Shown here: in pieces, positions 37,700 through 49,940 of the stretch
Position numbering within the stretch: position 1 is the stretch's first letter
How the letters are laid out: the number at the start of each line of letters is the position of its first letter
Assembly (NCBI GenBank): GCA_965153455.1
Contig: OZ234493.1
Location: 30,804,213 to 30,868,212, forward strand
DNA from: Sphagnum compactum
Taxonomy: Eukaryota > Bryophyta > Sphagnopsida > Sphagnales
Length of the DNA: 64,000 nucleotides
Direction of reading: 5' to 3'
The notes under the pieces: generated by a model
Seen by the model: only the letters and a program-made list of their open reading frames with translations
Told to the model about the DNA's origin: nothing
The model's database searches: none
Made by a program: the position numbers and the translations under genes

Positions 37700-39000
37700 T
37701 CGATAATGCACTTACATATCACAAGTAGCTGATAACTCTTATTTGGCCCATTTCTTATTTTCATCCATCCATATCTCCATGGATCAACCCAGCTCTCATC
37801 CACCAACATTAAAGAACCACCAACATTAAAGAATAAGTAAGTCGTCGATAAGTCAGTGATACAACACTACGAGTTTTCAAAGGATTCACATATGTAGATG
37901 ATGTTAGCTATCACTAATACTTCTGTGAAATTTTATGTATCAGTAGGTGTTAACATTAAGGAGTTTGCTACATAACATTGAATCTACAACAAATGTAGAT
38001 TTCAATGATCGTGAATTGATGCTACATTAAACCAAGTGCAAGGGCGGCCTTGTCAGTTAATTTTTTGACACGTCGCACAATTCCCAAAACCACATCCTCG
38101 CATCTTTATTCATGCATGAAACTTTGCAAAAACAATAATGAATAGGAGAGAACTTTCCAGATGCAATGCAAAAAAAGAATGCAAGAAATGCTCATGAAAC
38201 ATATGCTTGCAACAAGAATTGTTTGAATTCACAAAAATGACACATTATAACAATGTTCACGATTGATGTAATCCAAGAGTGATGCACGAGCATCATTGTA
38301 CAATTTCAAGATTGAAAAATACTCATGATTCATTTGCAATTCATACACAAAGCTATTGTGATTGATATAGAAAGCATTTGTGATTCATAATGCTAACATG
38401 AACAATGTAAAAACTTTTGGCAACTATGAAAAAGACTACAATTCAAACAAGAATTTAGGAGGAGACAATAGGTTCAAATTTTCAACTATTAATGAAGCTA
38501 CCAAACTTTAATCCAATAGTTGTTTTGAATTTTTATACTAGTTATCTAGATGTTTGAATAGATTTATCAATTATATAATTTGGATGTTTTAGCAATTGTG
38601 GGATTCTAATCTATAAAACAACATAGGGTTTCAATTCAAGTTTGTAAATAAAAGATTTCAATTATGATTATGTTGTAAAGGTCACAAATTTGTTTGAAAT
38701 TTTTAATTATATTTTGGATGCTCTATAAATTGTGAAATTCCAATATGTAAAACAACATGGGGTTTTCAATTCACACAAGTCATCATTCATGAAAACAAAA
38801 ATGGAAAGATTTCGCAAATGAATTTGTTCATTATTGTTGCTTATTTAACAATGTATACAAGGATGTCACAACACAATGACATTGAAATTGGCCTTCCAAA
38901 GAAAAAATGCAAATGGAAAAAAACTAGCAACCTCAAATTTTAACTCCATTATTGAAATCTAATTGAAGAACCCATGCCAATCCAACTAGGAACATGGAGA
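37700..39000. other. AT-rich intergenic sequence, nothing recognised
   Basis: Many short recurring words (ATTCATGATT, TTGCAA, ACAATG) occur without a clear period. No domain, hairpin element or gene structure was supported here. The left end of the Harbinger remnant that follows could lie in this stretch. Confidence 0.4.
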
Positions 39001-39039
39001 AGTTATGGTCTTGATAAAAGGAAAAAGAGAGGAACAACT

Positions 39040-39497
39040 TGCAACTTGTGATAGGTTAGATGGTCACAACAATTTTGATATTATTGTTGTGAAATGGAAG
39101 AAAGTATCATTTTATTGTGATGAACACAAGTTGTTCGCAACATTTGAGAAATTGTCCAATGTGTAAGGATAAGTGGGGATCGATCTATGGTGATTTCAAA
39201 AAAAATGATTACATGACAAGTATGAAGCACAATGAGGACTCTTGGTCATTAAATCTTCAAAAAATAAGAACTATCCATCTGCCACGTAACTTTGGTCATG
39301 GAGTATACGTGATCAAAAAGTTCATTAGAATTCAACCAATTTTCACACCACCCCATGTCCACAATCTCATGATGGATGATGCCAATGATGTATACAAAAC
39401 GCATGGTAACAACCCTAAAGATGCAATACAATTAAATGATGATTCAAGAACTCAAAAGATAGAAAGGTATGATGACCTAAACAATGACAAGAGCTAG
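39040..39497 (+). pseudogene. Myb/trihelix-like DNA-binding ORF, Harbinger-associated remnant
   Basis: The frame from 39117 codes for 126 residues and contains CPMCKDKWGSIYGDFKKNDY, which fits the third-helix region of Myb/SANT or trihelix domains (QCKxKW...L..DFK). A first-helix-like tract with KWKKVS is readable in a neighbouring frame just upstream (39090-39110), so a frameshift separates the two halves. A later segment, LPRNFGHGVY...PIFTPPHVHNLM, is of a type I associate with plant transposon-borne Myb-like proteins. PIF/Harbinger elements carry such a protein beside the transposase, and a transposase remnant lies on the other strand 0.6 kb away. The call as a Harbinger second ORF is an inference from this pairing. 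Confidence 0.55.
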
Positions 39498-39558
39498 ATG
39501 TTCATGCCCATTTTTGAAATTGTTAAAACTCCACTCAAAATTCCATGTCCTTTGAACT

Positions 39559-39812
39559 AGCACACATTGCCACTATTCACTAAGGCCCCACACACACAAC
39601 CATTATTCACCAAATCCCTACACACAATACTAGTGTTCAACAAAGCCACGCACACACTACCACTACTCAAAAATACCCTTTACACACTACCATTGTTCAC
39701 TGAAGCGCTACACACATTGCCATTGTTCAAAAAAGCCTTGCACACCCTACCACTATTAAGAAAAACCTTACACACATTACCACTATTCACTAAATCAACC
39801 ATGCACACCATC
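39559..39812. repeat. 30-bp minisatellite, about eight copies
   Basis: Units of about 30 bp run head to tail with the form CACACATTGCCATTGTTCAC followed by NAAGCCNTA. In the plus frame each unit gives 10 residues like HTLPLFTKAL, so a 91-codon open frame results; it is not read as a real protein. It lies between the Myb-like remnant and the Harbinger transposase remnant. Confidence 0.85.
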
Positions 39813-40089
39813 CTTTTACACAACCAAGACACACCCAATTAAATAAACAAGGGAGCTCATAAAACAACAACTTAACTAATTAGAAGTATAGGAATAAAAA
39901 TAATTTATTATTCAATTCACAAAAGCATGGTGGAAGTTATCAAGAAAGATAGTTGACAATTAATGGAGTCATTAGACCACATTAATGCCACAAATGTAGT
40001 GATTGAGAAGAAGATATGAAATAACCAAAAACCATTTAATGGATAAACAATTGAACTTCATGAAAACACAACTCAATTGTACAATTGTA

Positions 40090-40560
40090 CTAACATTTTG
40101 CACATATGCTTCCTATTGTACAATATTTCCAAAATAGCGTGTTGCCCTTCCTCCTTATACAATGTCATGTACAAGACATCAAAGGATACCTTTTGTCCCC
40201 AAACAAGTAAGGAGGAAAATCATTTGAACTTCTAGTGTGTTAAAAAAGACCACGGTTTTGTGCATGTCTATACAATGTTGACCTTGTTAACACCCTAGAT
40301 TCATTGACATTACCAAGAAAACCAACAAACAAGTCAATCAATCGTTTGTTGTAATCAAGCATTGTTCAAGTACAATGATGTTGTAACCACCTAATTTATG
40401 ATAGTATTAATCTTCAAGTAAAGGTCTTAAAGGAGTAACTATGAAAATATGTGTTCCATCGATGACACCATGCATAGAAGGTAGGTCACATTAATTTTGG
40501 ACATCACTTGTTGCACTTCATCTCCATGTGGCCATGAAATCAAATTTTAAAATTTTCTTG
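40090..40560 (-). mobile_element. Decayed PIF/Harbinger transposase
   Basis: On the minus strand, conserved blocks of the DDE-type Harbinger transposase follow in order. MHGVIDGTHIFIVTPLRP (about 40425-40478) contains the first catalytic Asp in the IDGTHI motif. YYHKLGGYNIIVL comes next. FVGFLGNVNESRVLTRSTLY (about 40255-40330) matches the VG.PGS.NDSRVL.RS.LY block, with the second catalytic Asp changed to Glu. LFGDKRYPLM (about 40180-40215) matches LGD.GYPL. Upstream a WPHGDEVQQVMSKI-like stretch is visible in another frame. Several stops and frameshifts separate the blocks. This is a dead copy of an autonomous-type element; terminal repeats were not found. Confidence 0.8.
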
Positions 40561-40639
40561 ATGTGATGACACTTTCATGAAATACAATTAACATTGTACA
40601 ATTGCCCACAACAAAGAGTTCAAAGCAAATGATGAAAGT

Positions 40640-42100
40640 CACACCTTCTGCCAAGTTGTAAATTGCACATGGCACCTTGATTTCCACAACAATCAATTTC
40701 ATGTATGTTGTATCTTGTTTTGCAATCTAAAACTTTAAACATTTAACAAAGTAAATAATTTATCCTTGTCATCCTGAAGTTTTCAACCCAATGTTCATCA
40801 TTGTGTTCAACCATCAAAAACCTTGAGAACCAAGTGGTGGATTGGGGTTTCACCCAATGGCCCAAGTTTGAAGGCAAACTATATAATGCACTTTCACTTT
40901 AGTTTTCATGCAAATTTACAACAACAAAACAAGATTTATCAATGTTTTCTTTTCCATGGATCAAATTGTCAATTATAATAGGAGACTTCAAATGTTCAAC
41001 AATAATATTTTACAATAGGGTCAAAGCACGATTGGGGTATCCCCTCAAGAACACTAAGAATTCACTCTTAAGGACTCAAATTTACTTTTTTCTTCATTTT
41101 TCCCTATGCCCTACTTAGATTTCCCTTTTTTTTTTCATGTCAAATGAAATAATTTTGTTCCAAATTTTATATAGGCATCTTATATATATATATATATATA
41201 TATAATTTTATTTTTATTTTTATTTTTTTCACTTATGAAAATAAAAATAATTAAATTTATCCGATGTGGGCCATATTCTATCAATGGCCCAAATTTTTTT
41301 TAAACATTCCTTATGAGTCCTTAAACTTTTTTTCTCTAAAAACAAAGTCTTGGATTGTTTTTTTAGGACTTGGTAGGAATCCTAAAACTTGTTCAAATTT
41401 GACATGTTATGCAAAGAATAGTACCTTAGTAATGTATCTATCCATGAAAAAAATCAAACCTTCAATATGAATGTGCCATTAAGTTACAACAACATGTTTT
41501 AAGCGAGGGGTCCATTGGGTACAAAAGGAAACAGTCCTTTTTCGTATCCCAATCGTTTTTTGACTCACTATCTTCAACAAAAATGTAACACAACTAATGA
41601 TAATAATTGTGTCAAGTTGTTTTTCATCCATTGTGAATTTGTAAGAAGAAGAAACTTCAAAATGGACACAATGATGGAACAAGGAAATGAAAAGTAAATG
41701 ACAAGTTTGCATGAAAATTTAGTTTGAAGTCAACACAAAAATGAAAAACAAATGGTGAAGATGCACAAGGGAGAAGGTGCAAAATCGATACAATAATGCA
41801 ATAATGAAAGGAAATTAAATAATGGGAACGTAAGATGTGCAAAGATCACAAGATGCATACTAAAGGATGCAAATGAAAAGAAGAGCTTGTGAAGAAATGT
41901 AGAAAGGAAATGTGTAGAGGTGACATAACAACAAAATTGGCAATGTGGTTTTCATATTGATGATATTTTGACACGTTATGTGAATGTGTTGGTGTGTGCA
42001 ACCCCAAGATAAGTTTTCACACTTCTAATTTGAATACAATTTGAATGTAGCACAACAAAGCTAGCACAATCAGGGTAGAATTGATCATAAAAATGACATA
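40640..42100. other. AT-rich intergenic sequence, no gene recognised
   Basis: The stretch includes a (TA)n microsatellite at about 41180-41204. Open frames of 60-77 codons on both strands carry no known motifs. Confidence 0.45.
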
Positions 42101-42111
42101 CACCTTTTTTT

Positions 42112-42156
42112 CAACTGTTAACCTTAATGTTAACTTACATTAACATTTAACAGTTG
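42112..42156. repeat. Short foldback (hairpin)
   Basis: CAACTGTTAACCTTAATGTT on the left is matched by ATTAACATTTAACAGTTG on the right, giving arms of about 18-20 bp with a bulge of two or three bases. No target-site duplication or coding capacity was seen. Confidence 0.55.
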
Positions 42157-43041
42157 ATAATAGGTGTGAATCGAACATAAGCGGGATACTTTATGAATTT
42201 CTTTAATGTATTGGAAATCATCAATAACGATTAAGGTATCAATCCAAATTTCACATCTCACATGCTATCATATTTTTTCAACATATAACATTCACATAAC
42301 CTTATTTCTAAAAAGAAATCAATTATATATATATCTTTCACATAACCCACAACCCTATTATTATTTTAAGAGATGCAATTATGCATAGGAAATTTGATTT
42401 TGAATATTTGACCAACATCAAACATGTATTTTCATTGATGCAATATTCTAAACATTCAATTTTTTCAATAGAAATCAAACAAGATCCAATTGTTAAAATG
42501 TGTGTTTATAACTTTAAACCACCCTTCTATCAAGATTGATTTAGCCTCATGCTTAAAGGTTGATTATTAGCCCTTTCTCCCTTTACAACCATCATTTTCG
42601 TCATGATTCAAAAGCTAAACAAACAAAATACCTTTTTGTACCATGTTGGGAAAAAGCAGTTGTAGAAAAAAATGTAATGGATATGATTTGGAGGCATTGA
42701 AGATGCTTCCAATCTTGATGTCATATATATGTAGTCATCTTTCAAATGTGAGGGAGAGATAGAGAGAGATGGCAATGGGTGGCAATGGAGCTTCCACAAG
42801 TGCAAAAGAACTATAGTGGATGAGAGGAGCAAGGGAAGAAAAAAGGCTTTGAAACACGAGGTTCTAATCCAGGAAGCATTGTTATTTTGCAATAGAGCTC
42901 CTTGACCATGGCAATGACAACCGAACTCGCCATCACTAGCGAACTCCTACAATGACAGGAAATTTTTTGTCCCATTTTTTTGGGGGGGGCGGGGTTGCTT
43001 GGGTTTTGCTTCTTAGGGGTTTTTTTTTTTTCTTTGGTCAG

Positions 43042-45845
43042 ATGGCTCCCTCTTTGTGTTCCCCATCAGTTCGAGATACCCCTTGTCCTCATTGTTTTGG
43101 TCTTTACACTTTAGGCAACCTCTCAAAACATGTCAAAAATGTTCACCCTCTTGCTAGCCTTGTTCCCCAAGCTAATTAGGTTGTTTTTTCTTTACATGTG
43201 TCCTCCCCTCATGTGTTTCTCCCTAGTTCGATTCTTCTTGTTTCTTAGGGCTGGCTTCGGGCTTAATCTAACTTCATTTTGGGGCTGTTTGAGTCTCATT
43301 TCACGTGCCTTTGTTTGTTTCACAGGATCCCTCGAGCCATCCAGGATGAGGTTAGGCAAGCTTTTCGCTTACCCCTTGACCAAATTGCTTGAAACTCGAC
43401 AGATGAATTAGCATGGTACATATTCCTCCTATTACCACATTGGTGTTTGTGCTATGTGCGAGGTGGTCGTTTAGGTTAATGAGAGGTTTTTACTCGCTTC
43501 AAGAGGTTTTTGGTGGGCGCCTAATCTTCGCTTCAAGAAGAGTTTCCACATGCCTCTTATGCGCCCCATTTTCTTCACTCATGGGAAGACTCTTTGACCA
43601 CTCGTTTTTGCCAATGTCTAATTTTAAGGGAGCTAGTGAGTACAATCGCATTACCAAAACTTTCCAGCCCATGACATCAGCTATTCCTTTGGAGGACATC
43701 GTTGTTACCATGCGCCAGCTGCACCCCCCTCCTTTGGACCTTGTCCCTCCACCTATTTTTTATTATTAGCCTAAGTACACTTTTATCCTAAATAAGATTT
43801 TATTTGCTCAAGCCTTAGCCATTACTCCCCATTTGTCTTCAGGTGAGTTTTCTAGGATGATATATGAGTATCTCTTGGGATGCTTCATACTAGAAAACCC
43901 ATCCTTAGGGTGTTTGGAATTATTCTAGGTTATTGTTGTTGTTGTTGCTTGTGGGGATATCCCTAGGTTGATGGCCCTAATGTTGGGAGGTAACAATTGT
44001 TTGCAATGGCAAAGGACATTGGTGATCTTTGTTTTATTGTTGTGAGCAAGGTGTTTTTTTGACTTATTAGTCGTTCCATTGTCTTACAACTTTGGGCGCT
44101 ATTTCAAAAGCACCTATTCGTCCACTAATTTGGAGTTTCAACCCTTGGAGGCTGTGAGGTCATTCTTTTTGGCATCTGAGCCCTCCTCGACCTACACCCT
44201 GATTGGGCAGTGATGCAAGTCAATGTTGAAAATGCTTTTAATAGCATTTTTTGAACTATTTTTTTAGAAAATTGTGTGATGTCGGGGGGCCTTTGGCGAA
44301 CATCGTCCCTTTTATCAAGTTATTTTATAGCACTCATTCTTTTTTTTACTACCAACATGGGCGACATGTGGAGGGGGTCACCATTATTGAATCATCTTCA
44401 AGCACGAGGCAAGGTGACCCTTTAAAAGGTCTTTTAATTTTTTTGGCCCATTATCGAGCTTTCCTAGAGACCATCGTGTGGGCCCCCAACTGCATCTTTC
44501 TATCCCAAATGGATGATATCCACATCATGAGGCCTTTGAGTGAAATTACCCACTCTTTTGGCCACCTTTCAACCCAATTAGCCTTAATTGGGCTTAGGGT
44601 CAAGGTGTCAAAGTGTAAGCTTTGGAGTCCATCAAGGATCTTTCCAAGCATAGAGATTCCTCAAGGCTGCACCTTGGTCACAGATGGCTTACGCATTTTG
44701 GGTGTGCAAGTGGGCTCTCAGGACTTTGTCACACATTTTTTGGATGAGGCTCTATTTCAAGACGTGGCACATATTGATAATATTTTTCTCCTTGGAGACA
44801 TCGAGGTTGCCTTGGGCATTTTGTCCTCATGTGTGGTTTGTCAAATTTTTTATCTCACATGAATAGTACTTCCTTCTTCTTCCTTCATGTTTCTTTTGGT
44901 GGGTTTCAACAAGAAAGTTATGCAGGTATGTGGGGACATTATGGGTCTAAGATCATGGGAGCCTTTTTAGGGCCCCTTAGTGAGGCGTTAGGTTTAACTA
45001 TTGATATCCTTTGGTGGTATAGGCCTTCTTTTTATGGAGGATTGTGCCCCATTTTTTTTTTAGGGAATTGGGCTCTAGTGGCTCTATATTGTGCTCTAGG
45101 TTTTGTATTTTCGATAGATTCATTTTGGAAGAGTATGTTTCTTTAGGTTGAGAGGGGCCCACACTTGCTTCAGTCTTACTTACGTGTAACGTGAAATGGC
45201 CTTTTTCTTACAACGAGGGATATGCACCTTTCTTTTGAAAATTTGGTAGTTATCTGTGCCTCAGGTCTACATGCATCTTTGATGGACTTCCACCACGACA
45301 CATCCCTGAGGTATATTTTGGAAGATGATTCCATTTCTTTAGCATTTAAAGCTTGCATTCATTTTTGTTCAAACAAGGGGGCATGGTTATGGTTGGTTGC
45401 GAGGCCATTTATTCGTTCCTTTCACATCGCACATTTTACTTTCACCTTAACATTATGTTTTTGTCTTGGTTTGATTCAGCCTTCGGCATCTAATCTTCTC
45501 ACGTGCGATTGTGGGCACATGTTGGACGCATTTAACACGCACTTAGTTTGTTGCCCATTTTGAGGTTACAGGTGCATGAAATCTTGCCCGTCCACTATGT
45601 TGTTCTGTTGACGTCTTATGGCCTACTAGTTATGACCCGAAACATGGCTCAAGCAGGCGATTACTTTACGTAGTCCATGGTGACTCAAGATGGGAAGTTG
45701 GAGCTTGACTGGGAAGCTTACTGATGTTGAATTGTAGACAAAAGAGGAGAAAAATGTGAGCATGCATCTTATTGGCCACACTAGTGTGACTATAAGTGTT
45801 CTCAACTTGAGAGTTAGTTCAAAGCCAGACACTTTCTGGCAGTCA
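43042..45845 (+). mobile_element. Decayed non-LTR retrotransposon (LINE) with C2H2 finger and C-terminal Cys/His knuckle
   Basis: Near the 5' end (43078-43146) a zinc finger of form C-X2-C-X11-H-X4-H is encoded (CPHCF...SKHVKNVH). A conserved helix PRAIQDEVRQAFRLPLDQIA follows at about 43332 in a shifted frame. RT blocks are then readable: an R-x-I-V-LQL-like region at 44060-44130, ESSSSTRQGDPLKG at 44395-44436, SQMDDIHIM at 44503-44529 (the catalytic Asp pair remains but the residue before it is Met), and SKCKLWSPS at 44608. A Cys/His knuckle, CDCG...HLVCCP, ends the readable part at 45504-45560, followed by stop-ridden similarity to about 45845. No apurinic endonuclease domain is seen. The layout of N-terminal finger, RT and C-terminal knuckle resembles LINEs with a restriction-like endonuclease (R2/NeSL group). 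Frameshifts show it is inactive. Confidence 0.75.
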
Positions 45846-47357
45846 TAATGTTCGGGTGATAAAGTCACAAAAATTTAAGTGCCATTTGCTTCTTAAAGTT
45901 TAAATAATTGTTTACCAATTGACCCCATCCATGAGTTTCCTATTATGTTCATTGATTTAATTTTAGTTTTGTATATAGGAGAAAGGTCTGATTTTAGACC
46001 CTTTCAAAATTTGAAGTGTTGTCACGAGGCTAGAAACCAAATGGAAGGTACTAAAACTTTTGGAGGGGTCTGAAAAATAGACCGTTCTCTTGCATGAAAA
46101 ACTAGCAGGTTTTTTTTTTGAAAACAGGTATCTTACAAAGTTGTAAGATCTAGTGAAAAATTACTCCTGAAAAGCAACCTAAATATACAAAGGAAAAAAA
46201 CTAGTTGATTCTTAATGACTAGTAAATTGCTTCGTAAAGAGTCTACTTATTTGTTTCCTAATTTATCTATTTTTGAAAAATCTATAGGTAGGGTAAACTA
46301 ATTGATTACTGAACATTTAGTGTCTTAGTCATCGAACTTGTGCTCAATATATTTCCTTTGTATCTCAGGTCTAAAGATAAAATGTAGACCATTAGAATGC
46401 ACACACATTAGCCTTGAAATCGTTTAATTTGGTGAAACAATGAAAAATATATTGTGAAAAAAAATTGCTTCAAACACATGATAGCCCATGGGGAGTTCAT
46501 TTGTCACCTATCAGCAAATAGTAATACCTTAACTACTAAACGCTACCTACCTCCATCATTGACATGAATGAAAAATCCACTAGTCAAAATCTTCAAAATT
46601 ATCATTCAACTTTAAACAAAAGATGAAAATTTAATTTTATTTAGAACTTCTAAATTTCCGATGATGAGTGTATGCACTTTGTTCACCAACAAATTTTCAA
46701 ACAATCTTCAAAAATTGTGGGCACCATTCTTTTGTTTGGGCAGACAAATATTCCCAAAACTCCTCCCTCCTCACCATTGCTAATATTTATATTGGCCTAT
46801 ACCTTTTGTCAAAAGTTGGTGAAGTCAATGGGTAAGTTGTGAGAAAATAATCGTAGTCATACAAGGTCTTCTGATGGTCCTTAAACAAGTGAAAGACTAT
46901 CATTGCTTTTCATATTGCTAGTTTGATTGTTCTTTTCACGTTAGTTCTTCAGTGATGTGTATTTTTTTTCTACATTCCTCAAATATTGTTTGAGATTTTT
47001 CTTGGATTTAGGGAAACGATTTTCGTGTGAACCTAGTTTTAGTCTTGGTTACCTTAATCATGTGTATGGAGATTTTTCAATATTCATGAAAGTTTTTCTT
47101 CTAGCAAGGCTAGACAAGCAATGATAATGGATGTTACTCTTTATTAGTCACTTTTAGAATCAGGTCTTTTGCCATTACTTTGTTGACATGTACTTTGAAA
47201 CAAGTCTTATATTCTTCCTTGATGACATGTTAATATACAAGTCTATGAGTGAACTGTATAGGCACATTGACCTTGTGAACATGTTGGTTTTTGATTTAAA
47301 TTTTGAAACATGCAATTGACATTTTGTCTTGTTGGACTTTTAGGTGGCATTAGTTCA
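45846..47357. other. Intergenic sequence, nothing recognised
   Basis: Mixed AT-rich sequence between the LINE remnant and a small CACTA foldback. No open frame above about 60 codons has a recognisable domain. Confidence 0.4.
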
Positions 47358-47360
47358 TTT

Positions 47361-47500
47361 CACTAGAAAAAAAACCCCATTTTTCGACTTGTCTTAGGCG
47401 ACTAAAAGTGTCTTTTGCAAATATTTTTGATAAAAAATAGTCGCAAAAGACACTTTTAGTCGCATAAGATAAGTCGAAAAATGGGGTTTTTCTACTAGTG
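47361..47500. mobile_element. CACTA-type foldback MITE, 140 bp
   Basis: The element starts CACTAGAAAAAAAACCCC and ends with the inverse GGGGTTTTTCTACTAGTG. The arms, including CCCATTTTTCGACTTGTCTT and GCGACTAAAAGTGTCTTTTG, pair over about 60 bases each with only a few mismatches, so nearly the whole element forms one hairpin. TTT flanks it on both sides (47358-47360 and 47501-47503), the 3-bp duplication expected of CACTA (En/Spm) elements. No coding capacity; it would depend on a CACTA transposase elsewhere. Confidence 0.88.
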
Positions 47501-47503
47501 TTT

Positions 47504-49850
47504 CTTTGGAGTCAAACCCATTTTTCATGTTTCCTTTAGACATATTGGTAAAATATTTGTGTGTCTAACATTATAGGTCACATATTCTTGCCTTTGTCCA
47601 TTTGCAAGGCGTACTAGAAGCTACTAAGGTGGTTGTCCTTATAGTTCATTCTTTTACACCAACACTTGGAACTACAACCACAACTGCCTTTGATTTAATT
47701 TTTTTTTTTTGAGACCTCTAATGGGTGCAAATGAGCTCAAACGAGCCAAAATTGATGTTAAAATGTCAACATTTTTGCAGTTCTTGTTACATTTGTCTAT
47801 GTGGTGCCACTTTAATAGCATGTGAATTTTGGAAAGTTGTGTTTATTGAATAATATGGATATTGAAAAAACTAAAATGAATCAAAGTAAATTTCAATATT
47901 AAAGTTTGGTTTGACTAAATGATGTTTAATAGCTTCGTTCAATAACACTATTTTCATAAAGAGCCCCTTAATTTTCATAATACAATTTATTTCATCCTCA
48001 AATTTTTTTAATAGTAATAGGGTACTATTAAACACATCTAAAAAAATTCAATTTTTCATTTTTTATTTATTTTGTGTTTATCAAAAATAAAGTTTAAAAA
48101 AATTTCATGAGTCCTTTTCGACATGTAAATGTGATGCAATGTATATGTTGTTTTAAAAAAATAATAGTTTATAATATTAAAAATTAAACTTGAAGTGTTA
48201 ACATGTTTTGGTATGATTTGAAATTATGACAAGTTTTCAAGAGGAAACACAAAACTTAGCAAAATTTGTGCATTTTCAAAAATTCATATTTCTCCAAATT
48301 TGATTATAAAAAAACATATGACATGTTGGGGCAACTATAAACACATTGTATAAAAAGTTTCAAAACATATCATTTGAAATTTTCTCTTTAAAAAAACATA
48401 TTTTTTGAAAAAAGGACCCCAAAAAGGACAATAGTCCTAAATGTAAAGTAAACACATTGGCTCTTTATATGTTATTTGGACCCTAACACTCTAAATTGTT
48501 GTGTTGTAAAAATTGGGTTGTTGTTAAACAATTTTTGGACATGTGAGTAGTTCATGTGTTGTCGCAAGGTTTTCTTCATACACAAAGTCTATTTGTTACC
48601 CTGAACTACATGTCCTTATAAATCACATATGTATGTTCGGAGTATTCCATGTGACTATTGGTATGATCCATGGGCATCATCATTCATCCTAATTGGGTGT
48701 GATAGTTTTTGCAATTTCATGCTTGAACACATCCTAGAGGAAATGAAATGTTGGTGTTTCCCCTTCTACTTGCTTTACATTGATTTTCAACATTGATTTC
48801 TGTAGAATTTCTTTCAAACCTGTTTTTTGTTCAAATAGTTTCAAACTTGACCTATTTTCCTTTACTTTCAATAATAGATTTGTAGTTTACATCACTACAC
48901 ACTAGAACCCAAGAACTTTGAGTTGCAATTGTTCTTCTATTCTAGTTTTGAGAGATGCAAAGACTGAACTAATGTTTTGATTTCAACTTATGTGTAAGCT
49001 TGATTTTGCATTGAGGCTTTTTGGAGGGAATTGGAAATGCTTTAGCATAGGAGGAATCTAGAATAGAGTTTCCTTTGGAAAAGGAATCAACAAAGTCTTT
49101 TGGAATACTCAAGGATTTGATGTCTTGTTGATTTTTGGGCATAATGCTTTTGTTAATTAAGTTATATTTATGAGCAGTTGCATGCCTTTCAATTTGATAG
49201 ACAATTCCCATAATCAAATGTTTTCTTTGCAAAGTCTGTTATTGCTTTTGTGAAACCAACCGTAATCCAACCATTGGCTTTTAAACACCTTATGTTTTGC
49301 CCATAATTTATTTTGAAAAACACTTATAAACAAACACTCCATACTTGACAATAATATTAACTATTGCTTTATTTTCAATTTAGTGCTTGAGGTTGTGTTA
49401 TTATTTTCCCATGATCAAACTGATCATATACATAATGATGTTCATTTTCTTGCAAATACCAACCACTCCTTCCCTCCAAAACCACACACCAAATCAATAT
49501 TCCATGTGAATAATTAAAAATAATTGAACAATTTTTTTTAATATCTAATGTTCAATCATAGGAACATTTTAAAATGATAGTAGCTTCGCCCACAGCCATT
49601 CATGGACATCGAGCTGACTTGATGGGGTGTTCAGTTACCAAGTTTTGTTTGGTTGGGGGCATGTTTACTCTATCACTCAGAGAAAAAGAAATTTCAGAAT
49701 CAAGTAAAGTCCCAACCAAAATGTAGGCCAGGTAATCTTAAATCACCCAAAAATTCTAATAAGTTTTTTTCAATCCTCAAAAATCAAAAGGAGCATGAGG
49801 ACGATTTGGAGGTGTGAGTGAGTACAACAGAATTCATTTGTATGTTTAGC
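47504..49850. other. AT-rich intergenic sequence, no gene recognised
   Basis: The region is dominated by A and T runs (47700-48420). A frame on minus at 48969-49232 (87 codons) shows no known motif. No hairpin elements were found beyond the one at its left edge. Confidence 0.4.
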
Positions 49851-49854
49851 ATGA

Positions 49855-49940
49855 GTTGGTGGTGAATCGAACCCATGACCTTGTATCACGGTTCTTGCAA
49901 ATGATCATGAAATTTACAATTATTAAGCTAAGTGGGTAAA
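49855..49940 (-). mobile_element. Possible tRNA-derived SINE head (A-box and B-box)
   Basis: Read on the minus strand, CCCACTTAGCTTAATAATTG resembles a tRNA-like head with an A-box, and about 50 bases further GGTCATGGGTTCGATTCACC contains a B-box (GGTTCGATTC). The spacing suits an RNA polymerase III internal promoter. A cloverleaf does not form convincingly, so it is not called as a tRNA gene. The 3' end and target-site duplication could not be defined. Confidence 0.4.

Noticed and set aside
39567-39842. A 91-codon repetitive frame (PLFTKALHTL units)
   Set aside because: It is a translation of a 30-bp minisatellite, with no support as a protein.
49855-49940. A tRNA gene on the minus strand
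   Set aside because: A- and B-box-like motifs are present, but acceptor and anticodon stems do not pair; a SINE head is the better reading.
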